DNA of 64,000 bases from Diplodia intermedia (GCA_021495925.1 JAKEKT010000074.1:114017-178016); one strand, 5' to 3'; numbered from the stretch's first letter, positions 30,410 through 42,527 are shown. Made by a program: numbers and translations. The notes: generated by a model not told the origin, from the sequence alone.

Positions 30410-32313
30410 CTACTGCTTCGGCTTCTTCATAGGCAGACTTGGCACCTTGAAGCCATCCGCATCCTTCTTGCCGCCCGTCTCGGTCTTCGCGCCTCCGATC
30501 TGGGTGAAAGTGCCACCGCCGAACCATCTGTCCTCGTCCGCCTTTCTCTTGCGGTTCACCTCCTCGCGAACCTTGGGATCGACAAGCTCAAGACCCTGAA
30601 CCGGAGTGAACGCAATGGTCGATGCCGTACCCGCGGTACCAACTCCCGAAGATCTCAAGCCATGGCCCTTCAACACGCTGGCGTTGCCTGCGGTACCGGA
30701 ACCGCGCATGGTAGATGCCATGCCGCTCACCGGCGTCGCTCCGCCCCAGCCGGGGTTCTTCTTGCTCAGCTTGGCCTTGGTGCGCTGGTCGATCTGAGTA
30801 GCGCGGATGCGCCCGTCGTTGCCTTGGCCTATCATGCCCAGCCCCTTCGTGCCATCACCCGTTCCGTAACCGGCCTCAGCCTCCTCCTTGCCGAACGCCA
30901 TGCGGTTCTGTGCCTTGCGCAGCTCCGTCATGGCGTATGCCTCCTTGGCCTTGCGCACTCGCCGACCGCCACGTTTCCGCGACGGCTTGTCGTCCGGCAC
31001 AGGCAGGGCCCGGATGCCCTTGTTTGGCGGCGGCTCGGTGAGTTTGTCCAGGCGATCCAGACACTGCTGTTTCAATGACTCGCCAGTGGACCCATCTGGG
31101 CTGCTGTGGATGCTGTCCACTCTTGCTGCGAGCACAATCTTGGCCGAGACAATTCTCATGGCCTGCTTCTTGAGATCGTTGGGGATGTTGCGGATAATTT
31201 CAGAGTGGTAGAGAAATCCCTGGTTCCTGACGCTGGTGTTGGTAGCAAACCCTGTTCCAGACGCTCTCTTGGCTCCAAGGACGGCGATGTTGCAAGAGGG
31301 TGTCTTGGCGAGACCCTTGATGCCTCCAGCGTAGTTGATCAGCTGCGCCGCAGTGAGAGATCCAATGAGAGCGGTCAGATTCGGAGCAAAGATGTTCATG
31401 CGTGACTGCACGTATTCCGTCAGGACCTTCTTGGCATTGTCAAGCTGTAGCGTCATTTCGCACGCCTTCAGCACGGTGTTGAGCTCGGTCTCGGTGAGAT
31501 CGCGTCCTTGGGATGTCGTGGTTTCGACAGTAACAACCATCATCGATGGGCCGTCGAGAACCTTGTTAAGAGGCTGGCCAACAGGATTATCCGAGGACGA
31601 CGACTTCTTCTTGATCGACTCTGCATCCATGGGACCATTTCCAATGATGGCAACCGTCTTTGCATAGTCCAGGGGGTTGGTGACGAGGGTCTCGAGCTCT
31701 GGGAATCGAAGCGAGTAATGGTCCCGAATGAACTTGTGCACGAGAATGATCTCGCTGTCTATTTGCGTGGCGAGGGTGTTGGACTGGGTGAGCAGCTTGT
31801 ACTCGGGGTTATCCTCGACGGAGCCAATGTTCTTCGTCTGCTTATCAGGCGGCAGTCCCTGGTAGTGTGCAATTTTCTGTGGACGGCGATGATCGTCAGG
31901 GCTGTGGCTTCGAGGGATGTAAACGATATATAAAACGTGGGGTTGCGGGGAAGACTTACATCAAGCACAGGCTGCAGCGTCTTCATCAAACCTGCTACGC
32001 TTCGCACGTCGCTGACGTTTCCGAGCTGCATCTTCTCCACCCTGGCCTTAACCTCCTCCTCCTCCTCGGGCGCGTCGCGTGCCTGTTTCGCGGCGGCGCC
32101 CTCCATGAGCTCTTCATCGTCCTCGGCTTCCTCCTCGTCCCCGTCTAGATCCATGCCTCCTTCTTCGCCACCAGCCTTGGGTTGTTGCGCCGGGGTATCC
32201 GCGGGAAAAAGCGATGCGACACCATCGTCCTGGGGTGTCTCGTCATGCTGCTCCTCGTTTTCATCGCCCGAATCCTCAAAGTCGTTCAAAAGTTCGTCCG
32301 CAAGCGTCGCCAT
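30410..32313 (-). CDS. PRP31: Pre-mRNA splicing factor PRP31
   Basis: U4/U6 snRNP protein that bridges U4/U6 to U5 in the tri-snRNP. 606 aa in two exons, 32313-31960 and 31876-30410 (83-bp intron, phase 0). An acidic N-terminus precedes the NOSIC-type region (LGNVSDVRSVAGLMKTLQ). The Nop domain occupies about residues 225-370 with MNIFAPNLTALIGSLTAAQL, GGIKGLAKTPSCNIAVLGAK and HSEIIRNIPNDLKKQAMRIV. A basic GGRRVRKAKEAYAMTELRKA segment (PRP31 C-terminal domain) follows. The last part has a Gly/Thr-rich tail ending SLPMKKPKQ. Length and order match fungal PRP31. Divergent from CLF1, another splicing factor, across only 378 bp. Confidence 0.96.
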
Positions 32314-32691
32314 GGTCGCGGTATCGATATGCGGAAAAGGTGGATGTAGACCCGTAGTAGCACTGAGCTTGGTGAGGTTATAGCAACTTCGAGAGTTTGG
32401 TGGCGAGATTACCAGACCGTGGCGGAGGAGAGTTGCGGAAAGTTCGAAGCTGCGGAAACGCGCCAGAGCTTTGACGCACCCAGAGTCTTGGCGCTATCGG
32501 CGTTTCCAGGCGCCGACTTGAATCTGCGCGGCTGGAGCTCCAACTTTCTCGCCAAAACAAGCTCCTCACCTCGCCGCCCGCGCCCCGCCCCAGACGCGTC
32601 CTGCGTCTCCCATATCCGCGAAGCCGCGTCAACCTCCTCGATTCCCCATCCGAAACACCATCGAGATTCCAGATCCACCCCACCGCCCATC
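32314..32691. promoter_or_regulatory. Short bidirectional promoter between PRP31 and CLF1
   Basis: 378 bp separate the start codons of the leftward PRP31 and rightward CLF1. There is no obvious TATA box; the sequence is GC-rich with C-rich leaders toward CLF1. The frame upstream of the CLF1 ATG is open but not obviously coding. Shared control of two spliceosome genes is inferred from position only. Confidence 0.5.
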
Positions 32692-34800
32692 ATGGAGTCC
32701 TCACGCGGCCCTCCGCGGGTCAAGAACAAGCAGGCGGCGCCCATCCAGATCAGCGCCGAACAGCTGCTGCGCGAAGCCGTCGACCGCCAGGAGCCCGGCC
32801 TCCAAGCGCCCACGCAGCGCTTCGCCGATCTCGAGGAGCTGCACGAATTCCAGGGCCGCAAGCGCAAGGAATTCGAGGACTATGTGCGCCGCAACCGCCT
32901 CAACATGAACAACTGGATGCGGTACGCGCAATGGGAGATGGAGCAGAAGGAGTTCCGCCGCGCCCGCTCCATCTTCGAGCGCGCGCTGGACGTCGACTCG
33001 ACCAGCATCGTGCTGTGGGTTCGGTACGTCGATTGCGAGGTCAAGACTCGGAACATCAACCATGCGAGGAACTTGCTTGATCGCGCCGTCACCATCCTGC
33101 CGCGCATCGACAAGTTGTGGTACAAGTATGTCTACATGGAGGAGACTCTGGGGAACATTCCCGGTACCCGTCAGGTCTTCGAGCGCTGGATGTCCTGGGA
33201 GCCGGATGAGAATGCGTGGAGCGCGTACATCAAGCTGGAGAAGCGCTACAATGAATATGAGCGGGCACGTGCCATTTTCGAGCGCTTCTGCCAGGTCCAT
33301 CCGGAGCCGCGCAATTGGATCAAGTGGGCCCGGTTCGAGGAGGAATTCGGAACAAGTGACCTTGTGCGGGAGGTGTTTGGGCAGGCGGTTGAAACATTGG
33401 GCGAGGAGTTCATGGACGAGAAGCTGTTCATGGCGTACGGGCGGTTCGAGGCACGACTCAAGGAGTTTGAGCGTGCTCGCGCCATCTACAAATACGCCTT
33501 GGATCGCATGCCGCGGTCTAAGTCTATGAATCTCCACAAGGCCTATACCCAGTTTGAGAAACAATTCGGCGACCGCGAAGGTGTTGAAGATGTCATTCTT
33601 TCCAAACGCAGGGTGCAATACGAGGAGGCCATCAAGGAAAATCCCAAGAATTACGACAACTGGATCGATCTCGCCCGGTTAGAGGAGACGGCAGGGGATC
33701 CCGAGCGCGTCCGAGATGCGTACGAGCGCGCGATAGCCCAAATTCCGCCCACTCAAGAGAAGCGTCATTGGCGACGATACATTTACTTGTGGATCTTCTA
33801 TGCGCTCTGGGAAGAGATGGATGCCAAGGATGTTGACCGGGCACGTCAGATTTACAACGAATGCTTGAAGCTCATCCCGCACAAGAAATTCACATTCGCA
33901 AAGGTCTGGTTGCTCAAGGCGCAGTTCGAGGTCAGGCACATGAACTTGGCGGCAGCACGGAAAACGCTGGGCCAAGCAATCGGGATGTGTCCGAAGGACA
34001 AGCTCTTCAAAGGCTACATCGAGCTCGAGCTCAAGCTCTTCGAATTCAGCCGTTGCCGGACTCTGTACGAGAAACACATCGAGTGGAACCCCAGCAATTC
34101 ACAAGCATGGATCAAGTTCAGCGAGCTCGAGCGTGGTCTGGATGACCTGGACCGCGCACGCGCCATATTCGAGCTGGCCGTCCAGCAGGACACGCTGGAT
34201 ATGCCGGAGCTGGTATGGAAGTCGTATATCGATTTCGAGGAGGAAGAGGGCGGGTACGACCACACCAGGACGCTGTACGAGCGCCTGCTGGCGAAAACGG
34301 ATCACGTCAAGGTCTGGATCAGCTACGCGCACTTCGAGATCAACGTGCCCGAGGAGGGCGAGGAGGAGGAGGAGGACGAAGAGCGCCCGATCAGCGAGGA
34401 GGCGAAGAGGCGCGCCAGGAGCGTGTTCGAGCGCGCCTACAAGAGCATGAAAGAAAAGGAGCTCAAGGAAGAGGTAAGTGCATTCCGCAATTTCCCTACC
34501 GCATAAGAAGACCATAAGCAGCTAACAACGGTTCAGCGTGTCGCGCTCCTCAACGCATGGAGATCTTTCGAGCAGACTCACGGATCGGCCGAGGACCTGG
34601 ACAAAGTCGAGAAGCAGATGCCCAAGCGCGTCAAGAAGAGGAGGAGGCTCGACACGGCGGATGGCGGCATGGAGTTCGAAGAGTACATGGATTATGTCTT
34701 CCCGGCAGATACGGAGGGCGAGGCCAAGCTGTCGAAGCTGTTGGCGAAGGCGGCCGCATGGAAGCAGAAGGGGGGTGTGGAAGGCGAGGATGGAGCATAG
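32692..34800 (+). CDS. CLF1: Pre-mRNA-splicing factor CLF1 (crooked-neck-like)
   Basis: HAT-repeat scaffold of the Prp19-associated (NTC) complex in the spliceosome. 681 aa from two exons, 32692-34473 and 34537-34800; the 63-bp intron has a GCTAAC branch site, phase 0. The ATG at 32692 is the first codon that gives the conserved start (ESSRGPPRVKNKQAAPIQIS). HAT repeats run almost end to end: RRARSIFERALDVDSTSIVL, WVRYVDCEVKTRNINHARNL, ARAIFERFCQVHPEPRNWIK and so on, through a poly-Glu stretch near residue 560. The final segment (RVALLNAWRSFEQTHGS, KRVKKRRRLD) is the canonical C-terminus. Normal length (about 680). Nothing unusual except the shared promoter with PRP31. Confidence 0.96.
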
Positions 34801-35452
34801 GTATAATGACGTCGAGAGAGATGCTGAAAAGAGCTTCAGGCCAAAGCGTAAGGCGATTGACGGAGAGGAAAACATTCATCTTCAGCATCATAGGCTTGCA
34901 ACCTACCTACCTGGGAACACTCTTGTCATCCTGGATGAGGCCCGCAAAAGTTTAACACTGTACTGTCCCCCCCCTTTCATCGGATTTACATACCAGCATT
35001 GATCGCAATAGCTGCCTGGAATTTTCAAGAATCATCAGCGTGGCCCAGAAAGCATTGCGGCTAGGAAATCATAAAGTCGTGAAGAATGTTGGAACATGTG
35101 GGGCAGGGAGTTGATGCATCGCGGGGTTACGCTTGGCTCTCGCACAACATTCGCCCGAGATGCAGCAAGCCAGCCCACCGGAGGTACTTGTTGCATGGTA
35201 TCACAGCATCCGACGCGGTGGGCTGACTTGACCGCGGGGTATGTACATGTCCAGACGGTATACCCTCCATTTCGCCGGTACATTGATCTTGTGCTCTCCA
35301 GGAACTGCTCTACCAAGCGGACCTATTACGCTCTCAGCACCGAATTGATTATTTGTGGCTTGAACTCGTTACTTCAAACACGTCTTTTTCCTTCTCCGAC
35401 AGCCTCCCTTGACTGGTTGTAAACCTAATCCCGCAGCATTGAAGTGTTCAAC
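34801..35452. other. Intergenic region
   Basis: 3' region of CLF1 followed by the upstream region of the GH31 gene. No gene seen. Confidence 0.5.
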
Positions 35453-37578
35453 ATGTTCGCCCAAGAAGGCGACAAGCTCATCTTCAACTACGATGCCGAA
35501 AAGCTCTGGATCGAGCCGTGGGGGCCCAACGCCCTGCGCGTGCGCGCCACCAAGAACCACCAGATGCCCACAGAGAACTGGGCCCTGGAAATCCCGCCGC
35601 CACCTCTCCCCGCCCGCCCAACCATCTCCATCAACAAGAAGACGGCCACCGGCGGCGGCGGCGGCGCGACCATCACCAACGGCAAGATCCAAGCCTCGCT
35701 CACGCCGCGCGGCAAGCTCACCGTGCGCAACGCCCACACGGGCGCGCTGCTGCTGGAGGAATACGCACGCAACCGCGCCGACGTGACGGACCCCAAATGC
35801 AGCGCGCTGGAGATCGAAGCGCGCGAGTTCCGGCCGATCGCGGGCAGCGACGCGTTCCGGCTCGCCGCGCGCTTCGAGCCGGTGGACCCGCGCGAGCGCA
35901 TCTACGGCATGGGCCAGTACCAGCAGCCGTGCCTCGACCTCAAGGGCGCGGACCTCGAGCTGGCGCAGCGCAACTCGCAGGCCAGCGTGCCGTTCGCGCT
36001 GTCGAGCGTCGGGTACGGGCTGCTGTGGAACAACCCGGCCGTCGGCCGCGCCGTGTTCGGCAAGAACGTCACGAGCTTCGAGGCGGCGGCGACGAAGGCG
36101 CTGGACTACTGGGTCGTCGCGGGAGACGGCCCGCGGGAGCTGGAGCGCGCGTACGCGGGCGTGACGGGCAAGGTGCCGATGATGCCCGAGTTCGGGCTCG
36201 GCTTCTGGCAGTGCAAGCTCAGGTATCAGACGCAGGAGGAGCTGCTCGAGGTCGCGAGGGAGTACCGCAGGAGGGAGTTGCCGATTGATCTGATCGTGGT
36301 GGATTTCTTCCACTGGCCGAAGCAGGGCGAGTGGAAGTTCGATCCGACGTATTGGCCCGACCCGGACGCGATGATCAAGGAGCTGAAGGAGCTGAAGATC
36401 GAGCTGATGGTGTCGATTTGGCCGACGGTGGATAAGTTGTCGGAGAATTACGAGGAGATGGTCGAGCGTGGCTATCTCATCCGGACGGATCGTGGAGTCA
36501 GGACGGCCATGGACTTCATGGGCGACACGGTTCATGCGGACTTCACCAATCCTGGCGCTCGGCAGTACGTATGGGAGAAGGTGAAGAAGAACTACTGGGA
36601 CAAAGGAGTCTGTGTCTTCTGGATCGATGAGGCTGAACCCGGTAAGTCTACATTCAGTCCTCCACACGTTTCACCTCACGGCACATGCAGCGCTTTCAGC
36701 TTCCTGCTCCACTTCATCACCGGCGGTTCCCTGCTGACCCGGTCCCTCCCCCAGAATACACCGCGTACGACTTCGACAACTACCGCTACCACCTCGGCCC
36801 CAACCTCCAAATCGGCAACCTCTACCCCCTCCACTACGCCCGCGCCTTCCACGACGGCCAAACCGCCGCCGGCCAAGCCAACGTCGTCAACCTCGCGCGC
36901 TGCGCCTGGGCGTCGTCGCAGAAATACGGCGCGCTCGTGTGGAGCGGCGACATCGCGTCATCGTGGCCCGTCTTCCGCGCGCAGCTGGCGGCGGGCCTGA
37001 ACATGGGCCTCGCGGGCATCCCGTGGTGGACGACGGACATTGGCGGCTTTCACGGCGGCGACCCGGGCGACGACGGCTTCCGCGAGCTGTTCGCGCGCTG
37101 GTTCCAGTGGGCGGCCTTCTGCCCCGTGATGCGGCTGCACGGCGACCGCGAGCCGCGCCAGCCGCAGCTCGGCGACTCGGGCGGCGCCGCGTGCAGGAGC
37201 GGCGCGCCGAACGAGGTCTGGTCGTACGGGGAGCGCGTCGAGCGCATCTGCAGGCGGTGGATGGCCGTCCGGGAGGGGTTGAGGCCGTACACGAGGGGCC
37301 TGATGCGCGAGGCGCACGAGACGGGCGATCCGGTCATGCGCACCTGCTTCTACGAGTTCCCCGACGACGCGCGGGCGTGGGAGGTCGAGGACCAGTACCT
37401 GTTCGGCCCGAAGTACCTCGTCGCGCCGGTGCTGTATCCCGGCGCGCGCACGAGGGAGGTGTACTTTCCGAAGGGCGCGAGCTGGAGGGCGTTTGAAGGG
37501 GAGGCTACGTTTGAGGGCGGGACGACGGCGCAGGTGGAGACGCCGATCGAGTCGATGCCGGTGTTTGTGAGGCTGTAG
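35453..37578 (+). CDS. GH31 glycosidase, alpha-xylosidase-like, intracellular
   Basis: 670 aa from exons 35453-36641 and 36755-37578; the 113-bp intron has a CTGAC branch, phase 1. The N-terminal beta-sandwich (residues 1-200) leads into the (beta/alpha)8 barrel: FGLGFWQCKLRYQTQEELLE, IDLIVVDFFHWPKQGEWKFD, then FWIDEAEPEY, in which D392 is the expected nucleophile. WSGDIASSW contains D462 as acid/base, and PWWTTDIGGFHGG follows. The FFHWPKQGEWKFDP stretch is like bacterial and fungal alpha-xylosidases that trim xyloglucan, more than typical alpha-glucosidases. No signal peptide is present, so it probably acts inside the cell on imported oligosaccharides (inference). The catalytic residues are intact. 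Which GH31 substrate it uses is uncertain. Confidence 0.9.
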
Positions 37579-38368
37579 AGATCGCCCGGACCGCGCGAGA
37601 GAAAGGTGACCGGTCTGTGTGCATCGTCAACACCGTGGCGAGCATGACCCCCGGACGGTGGCAAGATCGACGGGACCACCCGCTCAGGGTCTTTTTAGTG
37701 ATGGGATCAACACCAACAAAACATCAAGACTGGACAGGGGTCTTTCGATCGAGAAATAGGCTCATGTATAACCTCCAGGAACAAAACTTGTTTACGCGAG
37801 CGGAAGTCTCCGGGCCTCGAAAAAGAAGTACTGGGTTGTCAGTGAGTCAGAACCACTTACGTCATGTGGTGGTCAGCCTGGTTGAGAGATGTATGCAGTC
37901 GTCAGCCGCCACAAGCCGCTTTGATTAACCCGCCTTACCGGTTTCGGTAGTAGCCTCAGCTATCCAACTCTTTTTGCACTGCTATTGGCCTGCGGATGTG
38001 CACACGACAGATACTCGAGCCCAAGTCACCCTCCGTAAGGCTGCAGCAGTTTTGCGGGAGCCCAGAGCACTCTTTCGCGTTTTTTAATGCTCGCCAAGCC
38101 CTTTGTACCACCTGAATACCTGCTTTCCTACTGGTTGGGGGCGGAAACCATCGGCATGAGGCGTCGTAAATCAGTGGAGGCGTGGATGATCAGAAGACTG
38201 GACCACAGCCTCTTACTCACTCCGCAGGCAGCACTGAAACGATCTCCATTTGTCAGCTACATCCAACAGTGCTATATTATCACAGTGCCTCTTGTGGATC
38301 TGAAAGATCGCCTTCCACCACTGCGCCCCCGTTTACTTTTGCTTCGCAGAAAAGCTGACCCGTCCAGG
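37579..38368. other. Intergenic region
   Basis: 3' region of the GH31 gene and the upstream region of the next gene. The frame from ATG 38087 stays open but is probably leader sequence. No other gene seen. Confidence 0.45.
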
Positions 38369-40231
38369 ATGCCTCTTTTTTCCTCGTCCCGGACCACGGG
38401 CGCAAGATCTTCAGCACGGCCCAAACCTTTGAGAACTGCATCAGGACCTAGTTCGAGAACGAAAACAAGATTCTCAGAGATAACATCTGAACCAAAAACG
38501 CGAAGCCAACGCCGACCAGGGCGGACTTTGTCTCCATCAAGGCGGACTCGTCCAAGTGAACGCGACAACCGTCCCCCACGGGACAGAATACACCACTCTC
38601 GCCCACTAGAGCACGAGAACCGTCCGCCTCGGGACCGATCGCACCACTCGCGCCCACCAACGCAGAATCCATCACGAGGGCGGGAGAACTTCCTGAAACC
38701 TCCCACGTCCCACTCATCGAGACCATCGTCGCGCGAACCCAGGCAGCGACCTCATGACGTCTCATCCTCACGTTCTCGGACTTTGGCGTCGCACCCTGCA
38801 GTATCAAGAAGTCACTCATCCGCTGCAGCGTACCGCGAACCTTTGACGAAGCACCAGTCACCCGCACCGCCATTCCGCCAGACGGCTTCCGCTCATCACT
38901 CGCCCGCGCCTCACAATCGCCGTCCTGATCCAGCAGGCTATCACCCATCCTTATCATCGAATCACCAGCTTGCTCCATCCCCTCACCATGCCACCGTCGG
39001 CAGGTTAAATGATGGGCGTGGAACTCTTGCTGGGCCCAGCTTGCATCTGCCTAGTAGAGGAACAGCAGCACCAGCAACAAACGACCATTACCACCCCAAC
39101 CACTACCTATCCGCGTCAACAGCACAGCGCTCCGAGCGGTCGCCAGCACGCCCACCAGCGTCGCCAACCTACTCTTCAGGCGTGCCAACGTCCAGATACG
39201 CCCCCGCTGCTCGAACAATGAACACAAACGGCAACAACAACAACAACATGCCAGCCTTCAGCGCCGCACACGGCCGGCTCCCCCCGCCACCACCATACCC
39301 CCCTCCATCAACATCATCCTCTCCCAGACCGACCGCTCCATCTCCCTCTTCCACCCCGCACGGCACGTCGCGCTGGCCGCCGCAGACGCCCACCCAGTCC
39401 ACGACCCACCCTCGCTATCCGTATACATATGCCGAAGCGGCTCCGCAACACGCCGCTCACGCGCCGCCGTCTGCTGCCGCTAGTGCTGCCGCTCATGCTC
39501 CTCCTCCCCCTCCCACAGCCGCCGCGCAGCCACCACCACCACCCGCCGAGCAACACGTCAAAGTCAAGTTTTCGAAATCCGGCGCGTTGGCGGCGACGGC
39601 CGGCTACGTCGACAACACGAAGACGATCATCGAGGGCGCCGACACGGCGATGAAGTTTTGGGACGATCATCTCGCGCGGTGGGTGTACAGTTCTCCGAAG
39701 AAGAAGGAGGAAGAGGAGGGGGAGGAGGACGCCGATGACGGCGGGAAGAGTGAAGACCACAACGACGACGATGACGACGACGACGACCATCACCACCACC
39801 ACCACCACCACCACCACCACCCTTCCAGAACAGACGGGGCGGCGCCTCCGACAAAAGACAGCACCGCCGGAGAAGGCGGTGATACCGCCGCCGCCGCCTC
39901 GAACCACCAGCCCACCACCACCTCCGACCCCCCCGAACCCGACCAGTATCACGACAACCCCGACCAATATCCCGACTACGACTCCGACTCCGACCAGTAT
40001 TCCGACCAGTATTACGACTCCGACCCCCCCGAACCCTTCCGCGTCGGCGACCGCGTCCGCTTCGTCCGCGGCTCGCGCGGGCTGCACGGCAACACCGGCC
40101 CGTTCGAGGTGTGCCGCGCGGACGCGGCGCGGGACGTGTACGACGTGCGCTTCCCCGGCACCGCCTTCGTCGTGGGCGAGGGCATCGAGGGGGACGAGTT
40201 GGATTTTGTGGGGGTTGGTGGGGATGCGTAG
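38369..40231 (+). CDS. Disordered protein with Asp/His tract and KOW-like C-terminal domain
   Basis: Unrecognised 620-aa protein from ATG 38369 (an upstream in-frame ATG at 38087 would add 94 residues of unlikely sequence). The N-terminal half is Arg/Ser/Pro-rich with repeated RPPRDRxHHSRP units (residues about 70-100). The middle is Pro/His/Ala-rich. A single ordered-looking stretch (KVKFSKSGALAATAGYVDNT, TAMKFWDDHLARWVYSS) follows. Then come an acidic region, eight aspartates, eleven histidines and a DQY-repeat section (DQYSDQYYDSD). The C-terminus is compact: FRVGDRVRFVRGSRGLHGNT, GPFEVCRADAARDVYDVRFP, resembling a KOW-type RNA/ribosome-binding barrel. A role in RNA-protein binding is a guess. 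No intron is needed. Confidence 0.6.
   Translation: MPLFSSSRTTGARSSARPKPLRTASGPSSRTKTRFSEITSEPKTRSQRRPGRTLSPSRRTRPSERDNRPPRDRIHHSRPLEHENRPPRDRSHHSRPPTQNPSRGRENFLKPPTSHSSRPSSREPRQRPHDVSSSRSRTLASHPAVSRSHSSAAAYREPLTKHQSPAPPFRQTASAHHSPAPHNRRPDPAGYHPSLSSNHQLAPSPHHATVGRLNDGRGTLAGPSLHLPSRGTAAPATNDHYHPNHYLSASTAQRSERSPARPPASPTYSSGVPTSRYAPAARTMNTNGNNNNNMPAFSAAHGRLPPPPPYPPPSTSSSPRPTAPSPSSTPHGTSRWPPQTPTQSTTHPRYPYTYAEAAPQHAAHAPPSAAASAAAHAPPPPPTAAAQPPPPPAEQHVKVKFSKSGALAATAGYVDNTKTIIEGADTAMKFWDDHLARWVYSSPKKKEEEEGEEDADDGGKSEDHNDDDDDDDDHHHHHHHHHHHPSRTDGAAPPTKDSTAGEGGDTAAAASNHQPTTTSDPPEPDQYHDNPDQYPDYDSDSDQYSDQYYDSDPPEPFRVGDRVRFVRGSRGLHGNTGPFEVCRADAARDVYDVRFPGTAFVVGEGIEGDELDFVGVGGDA
39763..39823 (+). repeat. 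Coding (GAC)n/(CAC)n trinucleotide tract
   Basis: GAC/GAT repeats followed by CAC repeats encode eight Asp and then eleven His inside the disordered protein. Such tracts are expected to vary in length between strains. Confidence 0.8.
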
Positions 40232-41615
40232 ACTCGTTTTGCTTGATGTTGTCGATGCTTTCGAGCGCGCGGGCGTGGAAACGATGCGCTTTGTTCGGTG
40301 GACGATGGTGTCGATGTCTTGCCGTGAGCTCCACGCGATTTCTACTGGCGCGTTGGCAGATAGACGCCTCGCGCGGAAGTTCGATGTGCTTGTTTAGGGA
40401 GCAGGGGCGTTTGGAGCTTATTTATTCCGATGGACTTGTAGACATTGTCACGCGTGTCAGCCACTATCATCTATTTACTTGTGCCGTCTGCAGGTATACC
40501 ATGTTACGAGGCCGGATTGGTAACCATAGCCTAAATATGGCGCGGGACACACGGCCGATCCAGAAGATGATACATGTCGTCATGGGTGTGCCCAATCAAG
40601 CACTTGACCGATACCGCCGGGTGTCTTCCCTGTGGCGTTGGACCCCACCGTCTGCTCATCCACGGCCACACATGCTGCTTACATTGTGCCTTTCGCTCAC
40701 GAATGCCACAGCGCCTCGACGAGATAGCTCGAATACTCACAGCGAGCAGGACAATGTCACGACTGTGAAGGGTGGATCGCTCCGAGGGGCCTTGGGTCGA
40801 AGCTTTTTGGCGGCGGCCAAGTGGGCGCCCCGCAAGCCCCCCGCAGAGCTTGGTACGGCTTATGTGTCTTGGAGCGGGGGTCGCTGCAAGCCCTGCCGGC
40901 AGGTGAACCACTGCCTTTACTCGAGCTTATTCCCACAGGCTTACTGTCGTACCATCGTGAGCCTTCCTATCGTTGCCATCTTTCAGCAGAACAAAACTGC
41001 TTGGAGGTTCTTTTCTTGGAAGGCTGAGCATGTGCGTAATCAGCGCGATGGTCCGGCTTACCCTCCGCCCCGGTAATTCGATCGCTCTTCCCCACATCAA
41101 GGCGGTCGATGACCCAGCCGTCGAACGCCCTGAAACAAAGCCAGCATCCGTCTCCTTGTGCCGCTCCAACCGTCGACGCGGGCGCCTGCAAGGGAAGCGT
41201 ATCGAGCATGGCCACGGCGCATGCCCCCAAGGCTGCCATGACCCGCCGAGGAACCTGGCGAATCTTAGCGACGCCTCGGCCATCTCTTGTTTACCCTCAA
41301 ATGCTCCACAGGACGATCAATTCCCGTCCGATGCGGGGCAGGACAGGGGTTCGAGGCAAACCACGCCCGGCCAGTGGCCTAGTTTCTCCCGCTATCGAAA
41401 GCCGACCCCGGCTTCATGTCCAAACCGGGCCATGGGCGCTGACAGATGGCTGCAGCCTTTCAATCGACGGCTCCGTCCCGCGCGTCCTGCATCGTCTTAA
41501 GATGCCGGGTATTATCATGGCATACTGATAAGAAGGAGGGTGGAACCCTGTGCTCGCTCCAAGGGTCCTCCACCACCTCTCTTGCCTCGATCGAATATCC
41601 AACGTGCCATCCGAG
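40232..41615. other. Intergenic region
   Basis: Nearly 1.4 kb without a recognised gene. Overlapping frames on both strands have no domain. The right end is the FNT promoter, with three HGATAR-type GATA sites (near 40967-40972, 41392-41397 and 41526-41531). Confidence 0.45.
41526..41532 (+). promoter_or_regulatory. GATA (AreA/NIT2-type) site upstream of the FNT gene
   Basis: TGATAAG fits the HGATAR consensus of the nitrogen regulator AreA/NIT2 and lies about 85 bp before ATG 41616. Two more HGATAR sites (CGATAG on the minus strand) lie within 650 bp. Nitrogen control of a nitrite/formate transporter is known in Aspergillus; here it is an inference. Confidence 0.45.
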
Positions 41616-42476
41616 ATGGGGCCTTCTACGGTCAACGCCTACACGCCTAGCCAGGTCACCGAGATGGTGTCCCGGGCCGGCGTACACAAGGGTCGCATGC
41701 ACCCGCTGAAGGTGTTCCTGTCCTCTGTCAGCGCCGGGTGCCTCCTTTCCTTCGCCGCAGCCTCGTGCCTCACCGCCAACACGAGCACATGGGTAGGTTT
41801 CGGTGCTTTGATCCCATTCGACAGATCAGACTGACGCAGTCTCGCTCAGCTCCAAGAGAATGCACCCGGTCCCGCGAGACTCCTCGGCGCCATCGTCTTC
41901 CCTTACGGCTTGGTGTTGATCATCCTCACCGGTGCCGACCTCTGCACCGGCACTTTCATGGTGCGCGCCCAACACGGTGTCTGTCTGTGATGAGCTCGCG
42001 ACTAAACGTTTGTTTCCAGTACACGACCGTTGCCGTACTCCACCGTCGACTGTCAGTGTGGAGGATGCTACTGCACTGGTTCATCACCTTCTGGGGCAAC
42101 CTCGCCGGCTCGTTATTCATGGTCGCCATCATCTTCGGCTGTAAGAGCCATTCCCTCCACCTCCTCCCCCCCACGACCGACCCTGACTCTTTTTCCCCCG
42201 TTTTCCAGACGGCGGCGTCTTCAGCACCGACCCCTACAAGGCCGAAGTCATCTCCTTCACGACCAAGAAGCAGGCGACGCCCGCCTTCCACATGATCCTC
42301 CTGCGCGGCATCGGCTGCAACTGGCTCGTCTGCCTCGGCTGCTTCTTCGCCATGCAGGCCCGCGACCTGACGTCCAAGATCGTCGGCATCTGGTGGCCCA
42401 TCTTCGCCTTCGTCTCGCTGGGCTTCGACCACGTGGTGAGAGCCTTCCTCCTTTCCCCTCCCCAACCCGAAAAGAG

Positions 42477-42527
<51 letters not shown>

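Noticed and set aside
32701..33618. 305-codon minus-strand frame opposite CLF1
   Set aside because: Antisense shadow of the CLF1 coding region; no domain and no separate start or splice signals.
35369..36667. 432-codon minus-strand frame opposite the GH31 gene
   Set aside because: Antisense shadow in GC-rich coding sequence, dominated by Arg, Leu, His and Val; the plus-strand gene has intact catalytic residues.
40111..41076. Long plus-strand frame overlapping the end of the Asp/His-rich gene
   Set aside because: It overlaps coding sequence in another frame and then runs into intergenic DNA without recognisable protein features.
41335..41375. GGTTCGAGGC resembling a tRNA T-arm
   Set aside because: No matching acceptor, D-arm or anticodon stem could be found around it.
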